Origin: Helicobacter cetorum MIT 99-5656
GTDB taxonomy: Bacteria; Campylobacterota; Campylobacteria; Campylobacterales; Helicobacteraceae
Assembly (NCBI RefSeq): GCF_000259275.1
Contig: NC_017735.1
Span: forward strand, 62,001-126,000
Length of the DNA: 64,000 bases
Direction of reading: 5' to 3'
In this document: positions 47,668 through 58,691 of the stretch, in pieces
Layout of the letters: every line of letters starts with the position of its first letter
Position numbering within the stretch: the first letter of the stretch is position 1
Position numbers and translations under genes: made by a program
The notes under the pieces: model-generated
What the model was told of the DNA's origin: nothing
What the model saw: only the letters and a program-made list of their open reading frames with translations
Database searches by the model: none

Positions 47668-49170
47668 ATGATTAGTCTAATAGAACAAATCCCTTATGTT
47701 GCTTACCCCCTGGCTCTTTATGAGAAATTAGAGCAAAATAACACCCTTTTGTTTGAGAGTGCTGAAATTGAGAGCAAAACCAATACTAAATCTTTACTTA
47801 TGGCTAAAGCTTGCTTGAAACTCATTTGTAATCATAACGCCGTAACCATCGCTAGCCTTACGCCCAATGGCGAAGCATTTTTAAAAAACCTAAGCACATT
47901 TTTCAAAACCCCTATTCAAAATAACACCCTAACCTTAATTTATCCACAAGTTAGAAAAGCACAAGATGAGTTTAATAAGCTCTTTGAACCTAGCCCTTTT
48001 GATGCTCTAAGGGGGCTTTTTAAAAGCATTAGCACCAAACACAAACACCCTTTTGCACTCTTTTGTGCCGGATTGTTTTCTTTTGAAATGCTGAATTTTT
48101 TTGAAGATTTGCCCAAGCTACAAACACAGGACAACACGGCGAATGACTTTATCTTCTATGTCGCCCAAAATTTAATCATCATAGACCATAAAGAAAAAAC
48201 CACCGAGATTTTAGGGGCGTGTTTTGATAAACACCTTAAAATAGAGATAGAAAAAGAATTACAAACCTTAAAAATTCTAGCTAATAGCATACAACAAGAT
48301 TTTATACCTAAAAAACTCAAGCAAAACATAGAAATTAGCACTAATTGCACAGACAATGAGTTTGAAAAAAAGGTGTTATTCTTACAAGAAGAAATCAAAA
48401 AAGGCGAGATTTTTCAAGCGGTATTATCACGAAGTTTTTATATGGAATGCAAAGAGCCTTTGAGTGCGTATTATCATTTAAAGCTTGCCAATCCTAGTCC
48501 CTATATGTTCTATGTAAAAGATAGCGATTTTATCCTTTTTGGGGCAAGCCCTGAGAGTGCTTTAAAATACAACGCTAGTAATAACTTAGCTGAGATTTAT
48601 CCCATTGCAGGCACTCGTTTAAGGGGTAAGGATAAAAATGGCAACATTGATTATGATTTGGATAGCAAAATGGAATTTGATTTGCAACACGACTATAAAG
48701 AAAGGGCTGAACATATCATGCTAGTGGATTTGGCACGAAATGACATGGCTAGAATTTCACAAAAACGCTATTGCAATAAACTCTTAAAAGTAGATAAATA
48801 CTCCAATGTCATGCATTTAGTTTCTTGCGTGGTGGGGGAATTAAAAAAATCTTGTGATAGCTTGCATGCCTATAGAAGTTTTATGAATGCAGGCACTCTA
48901 AGTGGAGCGCCTAAACTATCAGCTATAAAACTCATCTATCAATTAGAAAATCAAAGAAGAGGGTCTTATGGGGGGAGTGTAGGGTATTTGAATTTAGAAG
49001 GCTCAATGGATTCTTGCATTACTATTCGCTCATGTTTTGTTAAAAATCATAGAGCTGTAATTCAAGCTGGAGCTGGAGTGGTGCTAGATAGTAATCCTAA
49101 AAGTGAGGCTAACGAAACCAAAGCTAAAGCTCAAGCACTCATCAATGCCATTAGGAAAACAAGCTTATGA
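47668..49170 (+). CDS. trpE: Anthranilate synthase component I
   Basis: 500 residues. The C-terminal chorismate-binding domain (about 225-495) shows [34 protein letters not shown], and [14 protein letters not shown]. It makes anthranilate from chorismate with ammonia from TrpG. First gene of a compact six-gene trp operon; its stop overlaps trpG by 4 bases. The N-terminal feedback-inhibition domain is present but divergent. Confidence 0.96.
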   Translation: MISLIEQIPYVAYPLALYEKLEQNNTLLFESAEIESKTNTKSLLMAKACLKLICNHNAVTIASLTPNGEAFLKNLSTFFKTPIQNNTLTLIYPQVRKAQDEFNKLFEPSPFDALRGLFKSISTKHKHPFALFCAGLFSFEMLNFFEDLPKLQTQDNTANDFIFYVAQNLIIIDHKEKTTEILGACFDKHLKIEIEKELQTLKILANSIQQDFIPKKLKQNIEISTNCTDNEFEKKVLFLQEEIKKGEIFQAVLSRSFYMECKEPLSAYYHLKLANPSPYMFYVKDSDFILFGASPESALKYNASNNLAEIYPIAGTRLRGKDKNGNIDYDLDSKMEFDLQHDYKERAEHIMLVDLARNDMARISQKRYCNKLLKVDKYSNVMHLVSCVVGELKKSCDSLHAYRSFMNAGTLSGAPKLSAIKLIYQLENQRRGSYGGSVGYLNLEGSMDSCITIRSCFVKNHRAVIQAGAGVVLDSNPKSEANETKAKAQALINAIRKTSL

Positions 49171-49748
49171 AAATCTTTTTTATAGATAATTTTGATTCTT
49201 TTTCTTACAACTTAGTATATGAGTTAGAACATTTAGATTATGAAGTGCTAGTGTATAGAAACGATATTGAGCCTAATTATCTTATGAAACTTATGAATAA
49301 AGAACAAGAAAAACCCCTTTTATTTCTCTCACCAGGTCCGGGTAATCCTAGTAATTCTAGTAATCTCTTAGAAATCATAGAAAGGGCTAAAGGTCATTTT
49401 CCTATTCTAGGGATTTGCTTAGGCTTACAAGCCTTAGCACAAAGCTATGGGGCTAAGATTATAAGAAGCAAAGAAATTATGCATGGCAAAGCAAGCACTA
49501 TCACGCTTAAAAAACACGAAGTTTTTAAGGGCTTAGGGGAAAGTATGGTTGTGGGGCGTTATCATTCTTTAATGGCAAGCGAACTACCTAAGGATTTAGA
49601 AGTGATTGCCAAATATCAAAATATCCCTATGGGAATTATCCACGAGCAAGATAAAATCTTAGCCTATCAATTCCACCCCGAAAGCATCATGACTTTAAAA
49701 GGAAGCGAGCTTTTAAAACAGAGTGTAGAGTTTTTAAGGAAACTATAA
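49167..49748 (+). CDS. trpG: Anthranilate synthase component II, glutamine amidotransferase
   Basis: 193 residues. A class I amidotransferase with [25 protein letters not shown], the nucleophile cysteine in [15 protein letters not shown], and the His/Glu pair in [10 protein letters not shown]. It supplies ammonia to TrpE. Not fused to TrpD, unlike in enterobacteria. Three bases separate it from trpD. Confidence 0.97.
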   Translation: MKIFFIDNFDSFSYNLVYELEHLDYEVLVYRNDIEPNYLMKLMNKEQEKPLLFLSPGPGNPSNSSNLLEIIERAKGHFPILGICLGLQALAQSYGAKIIRSKEIMHGKASTITLKKHEVFKGLGESMVVGRYHSLMASELPKDLEVIAKYQNIPMGIIHEQDKILAYQFHPESIMTLKGSELLKQSVEFLRKL

Positions 49749-49751
49749 AGC

Positions 49752-50759
49752 ATGAAAGACATTTTAAACACCCTATATAATCAAAAAAATTTGAGCGACA
49801 AAGAAACAGAAAGGTTATTCACGCTTATTATCAACGAAGAAGTCAGCTCTGTGCAACTTGGGGCGATATTATGTGCTTTAAAAATTAAGGGTGAGAGCTT
49901 TGATGAAATTAGTATCGCCGCACAAACGATTTTAAAGCATACGCCAAAACCTTTCAATAGCAACTTGGACTTAATAGATAATTGTGGCACAGGGGGCGAT
50001 AGACTAAAAACAATCAATATTAGCACCATAGCTGCACTCATTGCTAGCTCTATGGGACTACCCATGGCAAAACATGGTAGCAGAAGTGTATCAAGCTATA
50101 GTGGGAGTGCGGATTTATTAGAAAATCTAGGCGTGAATATTGAAATGAATAGCACGCAATTAAAAAATTGCTTAGAGCATTCGCAATTTGGGTTTTTATT
50201 CGCCCCCTTATATCATCAGAGTTTTAGGAAATCTGCCCCTTTAAGAAAAGAACTCTTCGCTAAAACGATATTTAATTGCTTAGGGCCATTGATTAACCCC
50301 TTAAGACCCAAAATCCAGCTTTTAGGGGTGTATGATAAATCCTTGTGTAAGACTATGGCACTCGCTTTAAAAAAAATAGGAGTTCAAAGAGCTATGGTGG
50401 TTAATGGGGGCGGGAGTGATGAAATTGTCTTACATGATAAGACAAGTGTGTGCGAATTGAAAAATAATGAGATTTTAGAGTATTCTTTGAGTGCGAAAGA
50501 TTTTAGTTTACCCCCCTATGATTTAAAAGAATTACAGATTAATGACGCACAAGAAAGCACAAAAGCATGTTTAGATATACTACAAAATAAAGCCAAAGAT
50601 TCGCATAAAATGGTAGTCGTGGCTAATGTAGCGTGCTTATTGTATTTGAAGGGTATTGCCAAAGATTTAAAAGAAGGCGTTGCAATGGTCTTAGAGCATT
50701 TAAAAACCGGTATTGCCTATACGCATTTGCAAAAAATTATAGAGCTAAGTCATGTCTAG
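49752..50759 (+). CDS. trpD: Anthranilate phosphoribosyltransferase
   Basis: 335 residues, stand-alone TrpD. The PRPP site [16 protein letters not shown], the [21 protein letters not shown] segment and the later GGGSDEI are diagnostic. It transfers ribose-phosphate to anthranilate. The end overlaps trpC by 8 bases. Confidence 0.97.
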   Translation: MKDILNTLYNQKNLSDKETERLFTLIINEEVSSVQLGAILCALKIKGESFDEISIAAQTILKHTPKPFNSNLDLIDNCGTGGDRLKTINISTIAALIASSMGLPMAKHGSRSVSSYSGSADLLENLGVNIEMNSTQLKNCLEHSQFGFLFAPLYHQSFRKSAPLRKELFAKTIFNCLGPLINPLRPKIQLLGVYDKSLCKTMALALKKIGVQRAMVVNGGGSDEIVLHDKTSVCELKNNEILEYSLSAKDFSLPPYDLKELQINDAQESTKACLDILQNKAKDSHKMVVVANVACLLYLKGIAKDLKEGVAMVLEHLKTGIAYTHLQKIIELSHV

Positions 50760-52113
50760 CGTGTTAGAAAATATTATCAAAAACAAACGCCTAGAAGTCG
50801 CAACGCTTAAAAAAATCCACGCCTTACCTAGAGCCTTAAAACCAAGCGATAGAGATTTTAAAAAGGCGTTATTAGAAAAAAATACAAGCTTTATTTTAGA
50901 ATGCAAAAAAGCTTCGCCTTCTAAAGGGCTTATTAGAGAAGATTTTAATTTAAAAAAAATCGCTAAAACCTATGAAAAATTTGCGTCATGCATTTCAGTC
51001 TTAGCAGATAGGCGCTATTTTTTAGGCTCGTATGAAAACATTCAAATCGTTAAAGAAAATAGCACTAAACCCATTTTGTGTAAAGATTTTATCATAGATA
51101 GTTTTCAAATCAAGCTCGCTAGAATGATGGGGGCTAATGCAGTGCTTTTAATGCTAAGTGTCTTAGATGATAAAACCTATTTAGAGTTTTTTGATTTGGC
51201 TAAAACCCTTAATATGAGCATATTAAGTGAAGTGAGTAATGAAAAAGAAATCAAACGCCTTTTAAGTTTAAAACACGACATTATAGGCATTAATAATAGA
51301 GACTTACACACGCTAAAAACTAATATTGCTAACACCCTAAATTTACGCCCCCTTTTAGAAAAAAATGCGGTAGTGATTAGTGAATCAGGGATTAACTCAC
51401 ATGCTGAAGTTAAAGCATTAGCCCCTTATGTGAATGGCTTTTTAGTCGGTAGCTCTTTAATGAGAGAAAAGAATTTAAAAAAAGCGTGTGCCAAACTCAT
51501 TTTAGGCGAAAATAAAGTCTGTGGCTTAACTAGAATTAAAGACGCTAAGATGGTTTATAAAAACCATTTTATTTATGGGGGATTGATTTTTGAAAAATCT
51601 TCGCCTAGGTTCATTAAACCCAAAAAAGCACTAAAAATCACAAAGGCTGTTAAAAAACTAGATTTTGTAGGCGTATTTGTGAGCCATAAAGCTAAAAAGA
51701 TTGAAAAAATGGCTAAAAAGCTTGGTTTAAAAGCCATTCAATTGCATGGCAACTATTCACCTAAAGAAGTGGCATATTTAAGAAAAAAGCTTGTGAAAAC
51801 TTGTGCTATTTGGCAGGTAATCAGTGTGAGTTCTAAAAAAGATTTAAAACCTAAGTTTGAAGGGGCAAATTTAATTTTGTATGACACCAAGGGGGATAAA
51901 TTTGGGGGTAATGGCACAAATTTTGAATGGGATATTTTAGAAAATGTTAAAACGCCTTTTTTGTTAGCTGGTGGGCTTAATTTAAACAATGCTAAAGAAG
52001 CCTTAAAGGTAGGGGCTTTAGGACTAGACTTTAATTCAGGACTAGAAATTTCTTCTGGCATTAAAGATAAAGATAAAATCAAGCAAGTAGCAAAAATTTT
52101 AAGAGAGTATTAG
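50752..52113 (+). CDS. trpC: Bifunctional indole-3-glycerol-phosphate synthase / phosphoribosylanthranilate isomerase
   Basis: 453 residues with two TIM barrels. Residues about 1-250 are the synthase ([35 protein letters not shown]). Residues about 255-453 are the isomerase ([11 protein letters not shown], with catalytic Cys, and [15 protein letters not shown]). The fused TrpC-TrpF form catalyses two successive steps. It starts inside trpD and is followed by trpB after 1 base. Confidence 0.96.
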   Translation: MSSVLENIIKNKRLEVATLKKIHALPRALKPSDRDFKKALLEKNTSFILECKKASPSKGLIREDFNLKKIAKTYEKFASCISVLADRRYFLGSYENIQIVKENSTKPILCKDFIIDSFQIKLARMMGANAVLLMLSVLDDKTYLEFFDLAKTLNMSILSEVSNEKEIKRLLSLKHDIIGINNRDLHTLKTNIANTLNLRPLLEKNAVVISESGINSHAEVKALAPYVNGFLVGSSLMREKNLKKACAKLILGENKVCGLTRIKDAKMVYKNHFIYGGLIFEKSSPRFIKPKKALKITKAVKKLDFVGVFVSHKAKKIEKMAKKLGLKAIQLHGNYSPKEVAYLRKKLVKTCAIWQVISVSSKKDLKPKFEGANLILYDTKGDKFGGNGTNFEWDILENVKTPFLLAGGLNLNNAKEALKVGALGLDFNSGLEISSGIKDKDKIKQVAKILREY

Positions 52114-52114
52114 A

Positions 52115-53296
52115 ATGAATAAAAATGCGTATTTTGGGGAGTTCGGGGGGAGTTTTGTTTCAGAATTATTAGTGCCTGCACTTAGAGAACTAGAGCTTGC
52201 TTTTTATGATAGCTTGAATGATAGCGAATTTCAAAAAGAATATGCAAGGCTATTAAAAGATTTTGTAGGTCGCCCTAGCCCTTTAACTTTGTGTAAAAAT
52301 ATTATTTCTAATCCTAAAGTAAAACTTTATCTAAAACGAGAGGATTTAATTCATGGCGGAGCGCATAAGACTAATCAAGCCTTAGGGCAAGCCCTTTTAG
52401 CCAAAAAAATGGGCAAAACACGAATTATCGCAGAAACTGGTGCTGGACAACACGGCGTAGCTACAGCCCTAGCGTGTGCGTTATTGCAATTAGAATGCGT
52501 GATTTATATGGGGGCTAAAGATATAAAACGACAAGAGCCAAATGTTTTTAGAATGCGTTTATTAGGGGCAAAAATCATCAGCGTAACGCAAGGCTCAGCT
52601 ACGCTTAAAGACGCCGTGAATGAAGCCTTAAGAGACTATGCAACTAACTATAAAAACACGCATTACTTGCTAGGCACGGCCGCTGGGCCACACCCATATC
52701 CTACAATGGTTAAAACTTTTCAAAGCATGATTGGCACTGAATGTAAGGCTCAAATTTTAGAAAAAGAAAATCGCCTACCTGATTATGTTATAGCGTGTGT
52801 AGGAGGGGGTTCTAATGCTATAGGGATTTTTAATGCGTTTTTAGAAGATAAAGAAGTTAAACTCATAGGCGTAGAGCCAGCGGGACTTGGACTAGATACA
52901 AATAAGCATGGAGCGACTTTAAATAAGGGGAGTATAGGCATTTTGCATGGCAATAAAACTTATCTCTTACAAGATAGTGAAGGTCAAATCACAGAAAGTC
53001 ATAGCATTAGTGCAGGGCTAGATTATCCGGGTGTGGGGCCAGAGCATAGTTATCTCAAAGATAGTAAGCGTGCTACCTATGAGAGTGCTACTGATAATGA
53101 AGCTTTAGAAGCGTTTAGCTTGTTGTGTCAAAAAGAAGGCATTATTCCAGCACTAGAAAGCTCACACGCCTTAGCATATGCGTTGAAACTTGCTAAAAAG
53201 TGCGATAAAGAGAGCGTTATTGTAGTGAATTTAAGTGGTAGGGGCGATAAGGATTTAAACACCGTTGCTAACGCCCTAAAAAGGGAGATTAAATGA
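52115..53296 (+). CDS. trpB: Tryptophan synthase beta chain
   Basis: 393 residues. The PLP lysine lies in [15 protein letters not shown] (about residue 83), the phosphate loop is [12 protein letters not shown], and [12 protein letters not shown] is the N-terminal signature. It joins indole and serine to give tryptophan. Its stop overlaps the trpA start by 4 bases. Confidence 0.98.
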   Translation: MNKNAYFGEFGGSFVSELLVPALRELELAFYDSLNDSEFQKEYARLLKDFVGRPSPLTLCKNIISNPKVKLYLKREDLIHGGAHKTNQALGQALLAKKMGKTRIIAETGAGQHGVATALACALLQLECVIYMGAKDIKRQEPNVFRMRLLGAKIISVTQGSATLKDAVNEALRDYATNYKNTHYLLGTAAGPHPYPTMVKTFQSMIGTECKAQILEKENRLPDYVIACVGGGSNAIGIFNAFLEDKEVKLIGVEPAGLGLDTNKHGATLNKGSIGILHGNKTYLLQDSEGQITESHSISAGLDYPGVGPEHSYLKDSKRATYESATDNEALEAFSLLCQKEGIIPALESSHALAYALKLAKKCDKESVIVVNLSGRGDKDLNTVANALKREIK

Positions 53297-54081
53297 GATA
53301 CTCACAAGTTTTTAAAACATTAGAGCAAGAAAATAAACCCGCTTTTATTCCTTTTGTAACCTTAGGCGACCCTAATTATGAATGGAGTTTTGAGATTATC
53401 AAAACACTCATTGATAGCGGTGTGAGTGCCTTAGAACTAGGCTTTGGCTTTTCTGACCCTGTAGCTGATGGAGCCATAATACAAGCGAGTAATTTAAGGG
53501 CATTAAAACACGCTAAAATGGACAAAAACTTTAAACTTCTCAAAGAGATTAGAGAGTATAACGCTCATATTCCTATCGGGCTTTTAGTATATGCGAATTT
53601 AATTGTGGCTTTTGGAATAGAAAAATTTTATGCCACAGCTAAAGAATGTGGTGTGGATAGCATCTTAATAGCGGATATGCCTTTAATAGAAAAAGAATTA
53701 GTAGAAAAACACGCTAAAAAACACGAAATCAAACAAGTTTTTATCGCTAGTCCTAACGCAAATCTTAAAGACTTAGAACAAATCGCTAATCATTCGCAAG
53801 GCTACATCTACACCTTAGCTAGAAGTGGGGTTACTGGTGCGAGCAATACGCTAGAAAATGACGCCACTAACATTATCAAAACCTTAAAATCCCTTTGTGC
53901 TACCCCATGCCTATTAGGCTTTGGCATTTCTAAAAAAGAGCATGTGAAAAATGCTAGAGATATGGGAGCAAGTGGCGTGATTTGTGGCTCAGCATTAGTA
54001 AAAATTATAGAAGAAAATTTGAGTAACAAAAACGCTATGTTAGAAAAAATTAAGGGGCTTGTAGAAGAGATGATGAAATGA
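53293..54081 (+). CDS. trpA: Tryptophan synthase alpha chain
   Basis: 262 residues. The catalytic glutamate and aspartate are in [18 protein letters not shown] (usually LGIPFSDP) and SILIADMPL. The glycerol-phosphate loop is [13 protein letters not shown], with GFGISKKEH following. It cleaves indole-glycerol phosphate and channels indole to TrpB. Last gene of the trp operon; a hairpin follows 70 bases downstream. Confidence 0.97.
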   Translation: MRYSQVFKTLEQENKPAFIPFVTLGDPNYEWSFEIIKTLIDSGVSALELGFGFSDPVADGAIIQASNLRALKHAKMDKNFKLLKEIREYNAHIPIGLLVYANLIVAFGIEKFYATAKECGVDSILIADMPLIEKELVEKHAKKHEIKQVFIASPNANLKDLEQIANHSQGYIYTLARSGVTGASNTLENDATNIIKTLKSLCATPCLLGFGISKKEHVKNARDMGASGVICGSALVKIIEENLSNKNAMLEKIKGLVEEMMK

Positions 54082-54150
54082 GTTGGATTGGTTTTTAATG
54101 CCACCAACAACAAAGCTAATCCTAACACTTAAAGATTTGTTTTGATGTTT

Positions 54151-54171
54151 TTAGGCTTAGCGAAAGCCTAA
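54151..54171 (+). terminator. Terminator of the trp operon
   Basis: TTAGGCTT and AAGCCTAA form an 8-bp perfect stem around AGCGA, preceded by a T run and followed by TCTTTTATGTTTT. It is 70 bases past the trpA stop and is the only good hairpin before the next gene remains. Confidence 0.6.
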
Positions 54172-54332
54172 TCTTTTATGTTTTGGTATTTATCGCAGTT
54201 TTATCAGCCTAATAAATTTATCCCCCCTACTTTTTGTTGTAAAAAGCTAAGGTTTCATGTGCCTAAGATTTCCCCAAGAATTTATTTTTCTTGAAACAAG
54301 ATTTTATTGTAATAGATTTATACCAAGACTAT

Positions 54333-54796
54333 CTATTCGCCCTTTTCTTTTAAGTTTACGCACACTTTTTCATACCATTTTAAAATGGTTTGTGAAGTCA
54401 TGGCAAGCCTCTCTCTATCTAGGTCACATATTTTCAAAGTCCCTTGTAGCACATAACATTGCCCAATACTATTGTCAGCCCAATCTAAAACCCTAACCGG
54501 TCGTCTATAAATAAGCCAATCATATTCTATTTTTGACACAGAATAATGGGCATCTTTCCTAATATCATACGCCCCACCAACCACTTGCACTAAAGCAATA
54601 AAGGTAGCTCCAGCTCTCATGGCAACAATATTATTGACTTTTACTTCATTTAAAAACTTAGCGATTTGGTTATTGTCATGTTCCCAATCATTTAATCCAA
54701 TCAGACTATATTTCTTTAAGATATTAGTCGTATTTTTATGCATTCTTCGCTGGATTCGCCTTGATGCATTTGCCAAAAATGTGTTCCATTCAACAT
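54333..54796 (-). pseudogene. McrB-like N-terminal domain (EVE/PUA-like), frameshifted and truncated
   Basis: A good start exists at ATG 54796 (GGAG 6 bases upstream) and reads MLNGTHFWQMHQGESSEE, the typical start of McrB-family N-terminal domains, but stops after 26 codons. A second frame continues with KKYSLIGLNDWEHD, NNIVAMRAGATFIALVQVVG and DWLIYRRPVRVLDW, the core of this domain, to a stop at 54333. The frames join by one base change in the A5 tract near 54735. The AAA+ GTPase domain of McrB is absent. It may be the remains of a modified-DNA restriction gene or a stand-alone reader domain. Confidence 0.6.
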
Positions 54797-54865
54797 GTTT
54801 TTCTCCTATTCTTAATCTTTAATTAGATTGCTTAACTTATATTTACTAAAGCACAATAATAAACT

Positions 54866-55626
54866 TATTTTAGTTTTAGTGCTTCTGGGTTGCATAAAAT
54901 AAAACCATCTCTAAATGGCACACTGGAAACCATTTTAAGATTTATCTCATGAGAAAATTCTACATAATTCAATAAAATTGTCCATAAACACTTCGCCTTT
55001 TAACCCTTTAGTATGAAATTCGTTTGCTATAGTCACACGAGAAGTGGTTGTAATATATAAGCTTTTTATTACCATTAAAACATTCGACACATCTATAAAA
55101 ATATTCTAAATCTTATCCATAGCACTATCACTTCTAATGATACTAATGTGATAGAACTATTTTTGTAAGTTTTATATCAAAAACTATCCTTTATTGTTAT
55201 GAAGCACGATAGCTCTTGCCTAAACCATTCATTGCAAAGAATGTAATTCTTTCGCAAAATTGGTCTAGTCGCAAATTCTTAAACGATTAGTTCATCTATT
55301 AACACACGAAATTCATTATCAATACTAATATATCCTCAATACCTTGTAGCTTTTGGTAGATTTTTTCCATATTCTTTTGTCTACTCTTAATTGCATTGCA
55401 ATTTTTTATATAATTTTTTCCCTACTCTTTGAAATCGCAATGCCAAAGCTTTTGGATACTTAAAATGAAAACTCATAGTCCTTCCTTCAACAGGAATCAG
55501 TCCTATTTTACACTTGGGATATCTTACTTTTTTGGCTTCATTTCTTTTTAAAACCATTATTATAAGTTTGTTATCTAGACTGCTCCACTGTTGCTTTACC
55601 ATGACTATAAGGACTAATTCCATTAC
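54866..55626 (-). pseudogene. Unrecognised decayed gene
   Basis: Several minus-strand fragments lie in shifting frames and are not seen as a gene. One open stretch (55623-55387, 78 codons) contains RYPKCKIGLIPVEGRTMSFHF, and another near 54930-54866 reads MVSSVPFRDGFILCNPEALKLK before a stop. Many stops lie between them. The fragments follow the membrane-protein gene on the same strand. No family was recognised; position suggests another accessory or restriction gene. Confidence 0.4.
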
Positions 55627-55634
55627 GCATGATC

Positions 55635-56129
55635 TTATTTCTTTAAAAATAAATTAACAAGTTTTTGTAAATCCTTAATCACTTTTAACATATGCCACAA
55701 GAAGTATCCTATAAACACGAGATATGCATAGAATAAAACAATACTAGTAATATTTTTTATAATTTTTATTTTCAAAATATCTACTTTGAAATGATAGAAA
55801 ATTTGTATAAATAATAAAAATATTAAAAAGTAAAAAAGAACCTTTAAAAACCCAACAAGTCTATTGAATAAGGGTATCACTAAAAAATTCCAATTATTTT
55901 CTTTAAGTTCATGAATAAAATCAGTTTTTTGACTAAATAACTGAATAGCTAAAGGAATAATTGCAATGCCAAAACCAAAGAGTCCAGCAATTAGTGTGAT
56001 AAAAATATTGCTTAACTCTTGTTTGGATATAACTGAATAGCAATCACTTATAAAATTTGCATCAATTAGCCATAAAACCACACACAATAACAAAGCAATA
56101 GCACATACCTTTATTTTAATTTTGAGCAT
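55635..56129 (-). CDS. Four-helix membrane protein of a two-gene module
   Basis: 164 residues, not recognised. About four hydrophobic segments (7-25, 43-66, 82-112, 122-148). A first loop carries an acidic KTDFIHELKENNW. Short basic C-terminus. Its start overlaps the end of the upstream soluble gene by 14 bases (ATG within the last codons), which shows that the two genes form one translational unit. The ORF itself is intact. Paired soluble and small membrane proteins in accessory DNA are common in defence systems; that function is a guess. Base composition is more AT-rich than in the housekeeping block. Confidence 0.6.
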   Translation of the reverse strand: MLKIKIKVCAIALLLCVVLWLIDANFISDCYSVISKQELSNIFITLIAGLFGFGIAIIPLAIQLFSQKTDFIHELKENNWNFLVIPLFNRLVGFLKVLFYFLIFLLFIQIFYHFKVDILKIKIIKNITSIVLFYAYLVFIGYFLWHMLKVIKDLQKLVNLFLKK

Positions 56130-57027
56130 AGTAATTCTCTATTAAAGTCTTATAAATTTGCTTTGAATATTGCAATCTTTTTTCATGCTCCTTTAATGAA
56201 CCAATATATTCATAGTAGGTTTCTACTTGCAAGTTTAAATGAACCAAATTTTCAAACAATTCAAAAGTTTCTTTTTCTTTCCCATCTTCTTTGCAAGTAA
56301 TTTTCATATTTAAATCTATTTCGCCACTCATCATTTTGTCACATTTCTCCCTAAAGAAATGGTATATTTTCTCTTTAAGGTTTCTCTCATTAGGTTCTAT
56401 CAGTAAAGAAGTTTTTAATTTAGCGTTTCTTCCCCAAATTAAATCACTCAACTCTCCATCTATATCTGGTTTACTAAAATATTTTTCTAAAGGAATATGT
56501 GATAACTCTATTTTTTGAATGTTATTGATTAAACCTTTCAAACGCTCTAAAATATCTTGTCGCTTTAATGACTCAAATATAAATTTTGAACACCCTAATC
56601 TTTCAACACCAATCTAGAGTTCGTTAATAGTTGCCGATTTACCGCCCTTCTCCATAATCAAAATATTCTCTTTAGACAAAAATACGCAATGGCTAGGAAT
56701 TTTTGGGTGCCACTTATCACTTAACTCTGAACGATTAAGCATCTTTTTTTCTTTGTCTTCTATCATCATAAAATCTAAATCTTTAGCCAGCAAAAAACAA
56801 ACACAACCTACTGGTATTCCATCTTTTAAAAATTCATTTCTATATTCAATAGAATCAAACCAAATAGAAATTTCTCGTTTATTGCCGCTATTTAAAATCC
56901 TTGCATCACTGGCCGGCGAATCACTATCTAACTTACCAGCCATATTTATCAAAACTTCATCTAAAGGTTTAGTAAATAAGTCCCTTTCTGTTTTGACCTT
57001 ATACACAAATGCTCTGAGTTTACCCAT
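56116..57027 (-). pseudogene. Soluble partner of the two-gene module, broken by one in-frame amber codon
   Basis: ATG 57027 has an ideal RBS (AAGGATAGTTTT). The frame reads 137 codons to TAG at 56614-56616 and then stays open in the same frame for a further 165 codons to 56116, so the intact protein would have about 303 residues. No frameshift is needed: one base change restores it. The N-terminal half has mixed strands (RAFVYKVKTERDLFTKP, ISIWFDSIEYRNEFL); the C-terminal half is helical and Lys/Glu-rich. No known catalytic motif. The family was not recognised. The last bases overlap the four-helix membrane gene. Confidence 0.7.
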
Positions 57028-57115
57028 AAAACTATCCTTACATACTAAATACTTACACTAATACAAGTCAACTGAATGCCCAATCTATATTGTGAATACC
57101 TTAGAACTATTTTAA

Positions 57116-57743
57116 TCAATCTCTTGCATGAACAATCTTAATGTACTTGTGTATTTTTTTAACAGATTTCTCTTTTAAATCTTTTTTATCTTCTAGAATT
57201 TTTAGAAACTCTATCACTCGTCGACCCAACTATTCAAAACGCTTTTCTATGCTCTCTTTATCCTATTTTTGATATTTTTTAACTATATCTTGGGTTATTA
57301 CAAAGCTTGTTATTTTCTTGTTGTTACTCATATAAACATCACATTTTTGTTTAAAAATCCTTATTCTCAGCTTGATTATTTTTGCACTCTGCCAAAAGAG
57401 TAAGGTTGCCTAAAGAATGAGTATATTTTTCTCTTTCTTTTTCATCACTAAAATCTTTGAGCCACTGGACTACTTTCGCTAGGATTTTGGGGCAAAATAT
57501 GTTCCAAAAATACTTGATAAATGGATAAAATTTAGGATTATCTACACGATAATATTCCATTAGAAGTAAAATATATTTTGAAAATGGCCTTTTAGCAAAA
57601 TTAGAAACTTTCAACAGCTCCAAAATTTCTTTGCATTGTCTCCCTGAATACCTAAATTCTGTCTAATTTTTCTCTTAACTTCCTCTAAAGTTTTTTCTCT
57701 TTAACATCCTTAATAATTGCAAAACTAGTCTCCCTAATCACAT
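57116..57743 (-). pseudogene. Remnant of a GmrSD-type (DUF262/DUF1524) restriction gene
   Basis: A 90-codon open piece (57623-57351) ends with YTHSLGNLTLLAE..NNQAENKDF, the hallmark of DUF1524 HNH-like nuclease domains. The preceding motif LEHILPQNPS is present at 57507-57478 but in another frame, so a frameshift separates them. Downstream, KQKCDVYMSNNKKI and KESIEKRFE..GRRVIEFLKIL match the end of the domain but are split by frameshifts and stops. An RBS-ATG at 57743 runs at once into TGA. GmrSD enzymes cut modified phage DNA. The N-terminal DUF262 part is largely missing. Confidence 0.75.
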
Positions 57744-57796
57744 CAGATCTCCTTCCTTTAAGCAAATTCTAGCAACAATACTACACTAACAACTTT

Positions 57797-58069
57797 TTAA
57801 GACTTTCTATATGCCCATATTTTCACATGTGTAGCACATAAAATACTCCTATAATAAACCTTATGCTTTAAGTGTTTTAAAAGGGCTATGTGAACATCTT
57901 TCTCATTCTCCAATACTTTTTTATACGAAACAGCAAAATATTCAAGCTCTCCCATAATCACTAAAATGCTTTTTTGTAAATTCCCATTTTTATCTAACCA
58001 TTCTTGCAAAAGTCCCTTACTTAAAGCTACTTTAGGCTTACTTCCCTTAAGATAATAAAGATAATTCAA
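57797..58069 (-). pseudogene. Short ORF, probable gene fragment
   Basis: 90 codons between the GmrSD remnant and the Sel1-repeat pseudogene, on the same strand and overlapping the latter by 23 bases. It shows QEWLDKNGNLQKSILVIMGELEY and no known motif. There is no RBS and no ATG-initiated start. It may be the frame-shifted continuation of the Sel1-repeat gene or an unrelated remnant. Confidence 0.3.
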
Positions 58070-58691
58070 AGGTCTTTTTAAAATTCTGCTTTATGCCTAT
58101 GCCCTTAAAATAAGCACAACCCACATCATAATGTGCGATAGCATTGCCTAAATCAGCAGATTTTTCATAATACACAAAAGCCTTTTTTAAATCTTTCTCA
58201 ACATACTGTCCACGAATATACATATTTCCTAGACTATGATGTGAAATGGCATTGCCCAACTCAGCAACCTTAGAATAACACTCAAACGCTTTTTTGAAAA
58301 TTTTGTTCTGTTTCTCTCCCCTCAAAATACATATCTGCTAAACTTCCATATAAACTAGTGTCTCCAAGTTCTATGGCTTTTAAAGAATGTTTAAAGCATT
58401 TTTCACTATTTTGCCCTATACTTTCACAACCATCTCTAAATATATTTGCCAAAACAACACAACTCTCAATGTCGCCAAGGTCTGTAGCGTTTCAAAACAT
58501 TCTATGGCTTTATTATAATCTTGCTACACACCCAAACCTTGCATATACAATGTCCCTAAGTCATACCAAGAGTCAGTATCCCCTAGCGATGTGGCTTTAG
58601 AATAATATTGGAACACTTATTCATATCTCCCATTATTACACATTTGATAAGCAATACTACCATATTCACTTGCAGTTAGATTATCTGTCAT
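58047..58691 (-). pseudogene. Sel1-like repeat protein, multiply broken
   Basis: From ATG 58691 the frame reads MTDNLTASEYGSIAYQMCNNGRYE, then stops (TAA), goes on with YYSKATSLGDTDSWYDLGTLYMQGLGV, stops again (TAG), shifts frame, and resumes with KAIELGDTSLYGSLADMYFEG. The last 92 codons (58325-58047) hold two clean repeats (AFECYSKVAELGNAISHHSLGNMYIRG and AFVYYEKSADLGNAIAHYDVGCAYFKG). These are Sel1-like repeats as in Helicobacter Hcp proteins, but no signal peptide or paired cysteines are seen, so it was probably cytoplasmic. Confidence 0.75.

Noticed and set aside
54257-54496. Plus-strand ORF of 79 codons downstream of trpA
   Set aside because: It is antisense to the McrB-like remnant. 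It has no RBS and no recognisable product.
55635-57027. Kiwa defence system (KwaA membrane protein plus KwaB)
   Set aside because: Gene order is reversed and I see no KwaB-type motif. The pair is reported as unassigned.
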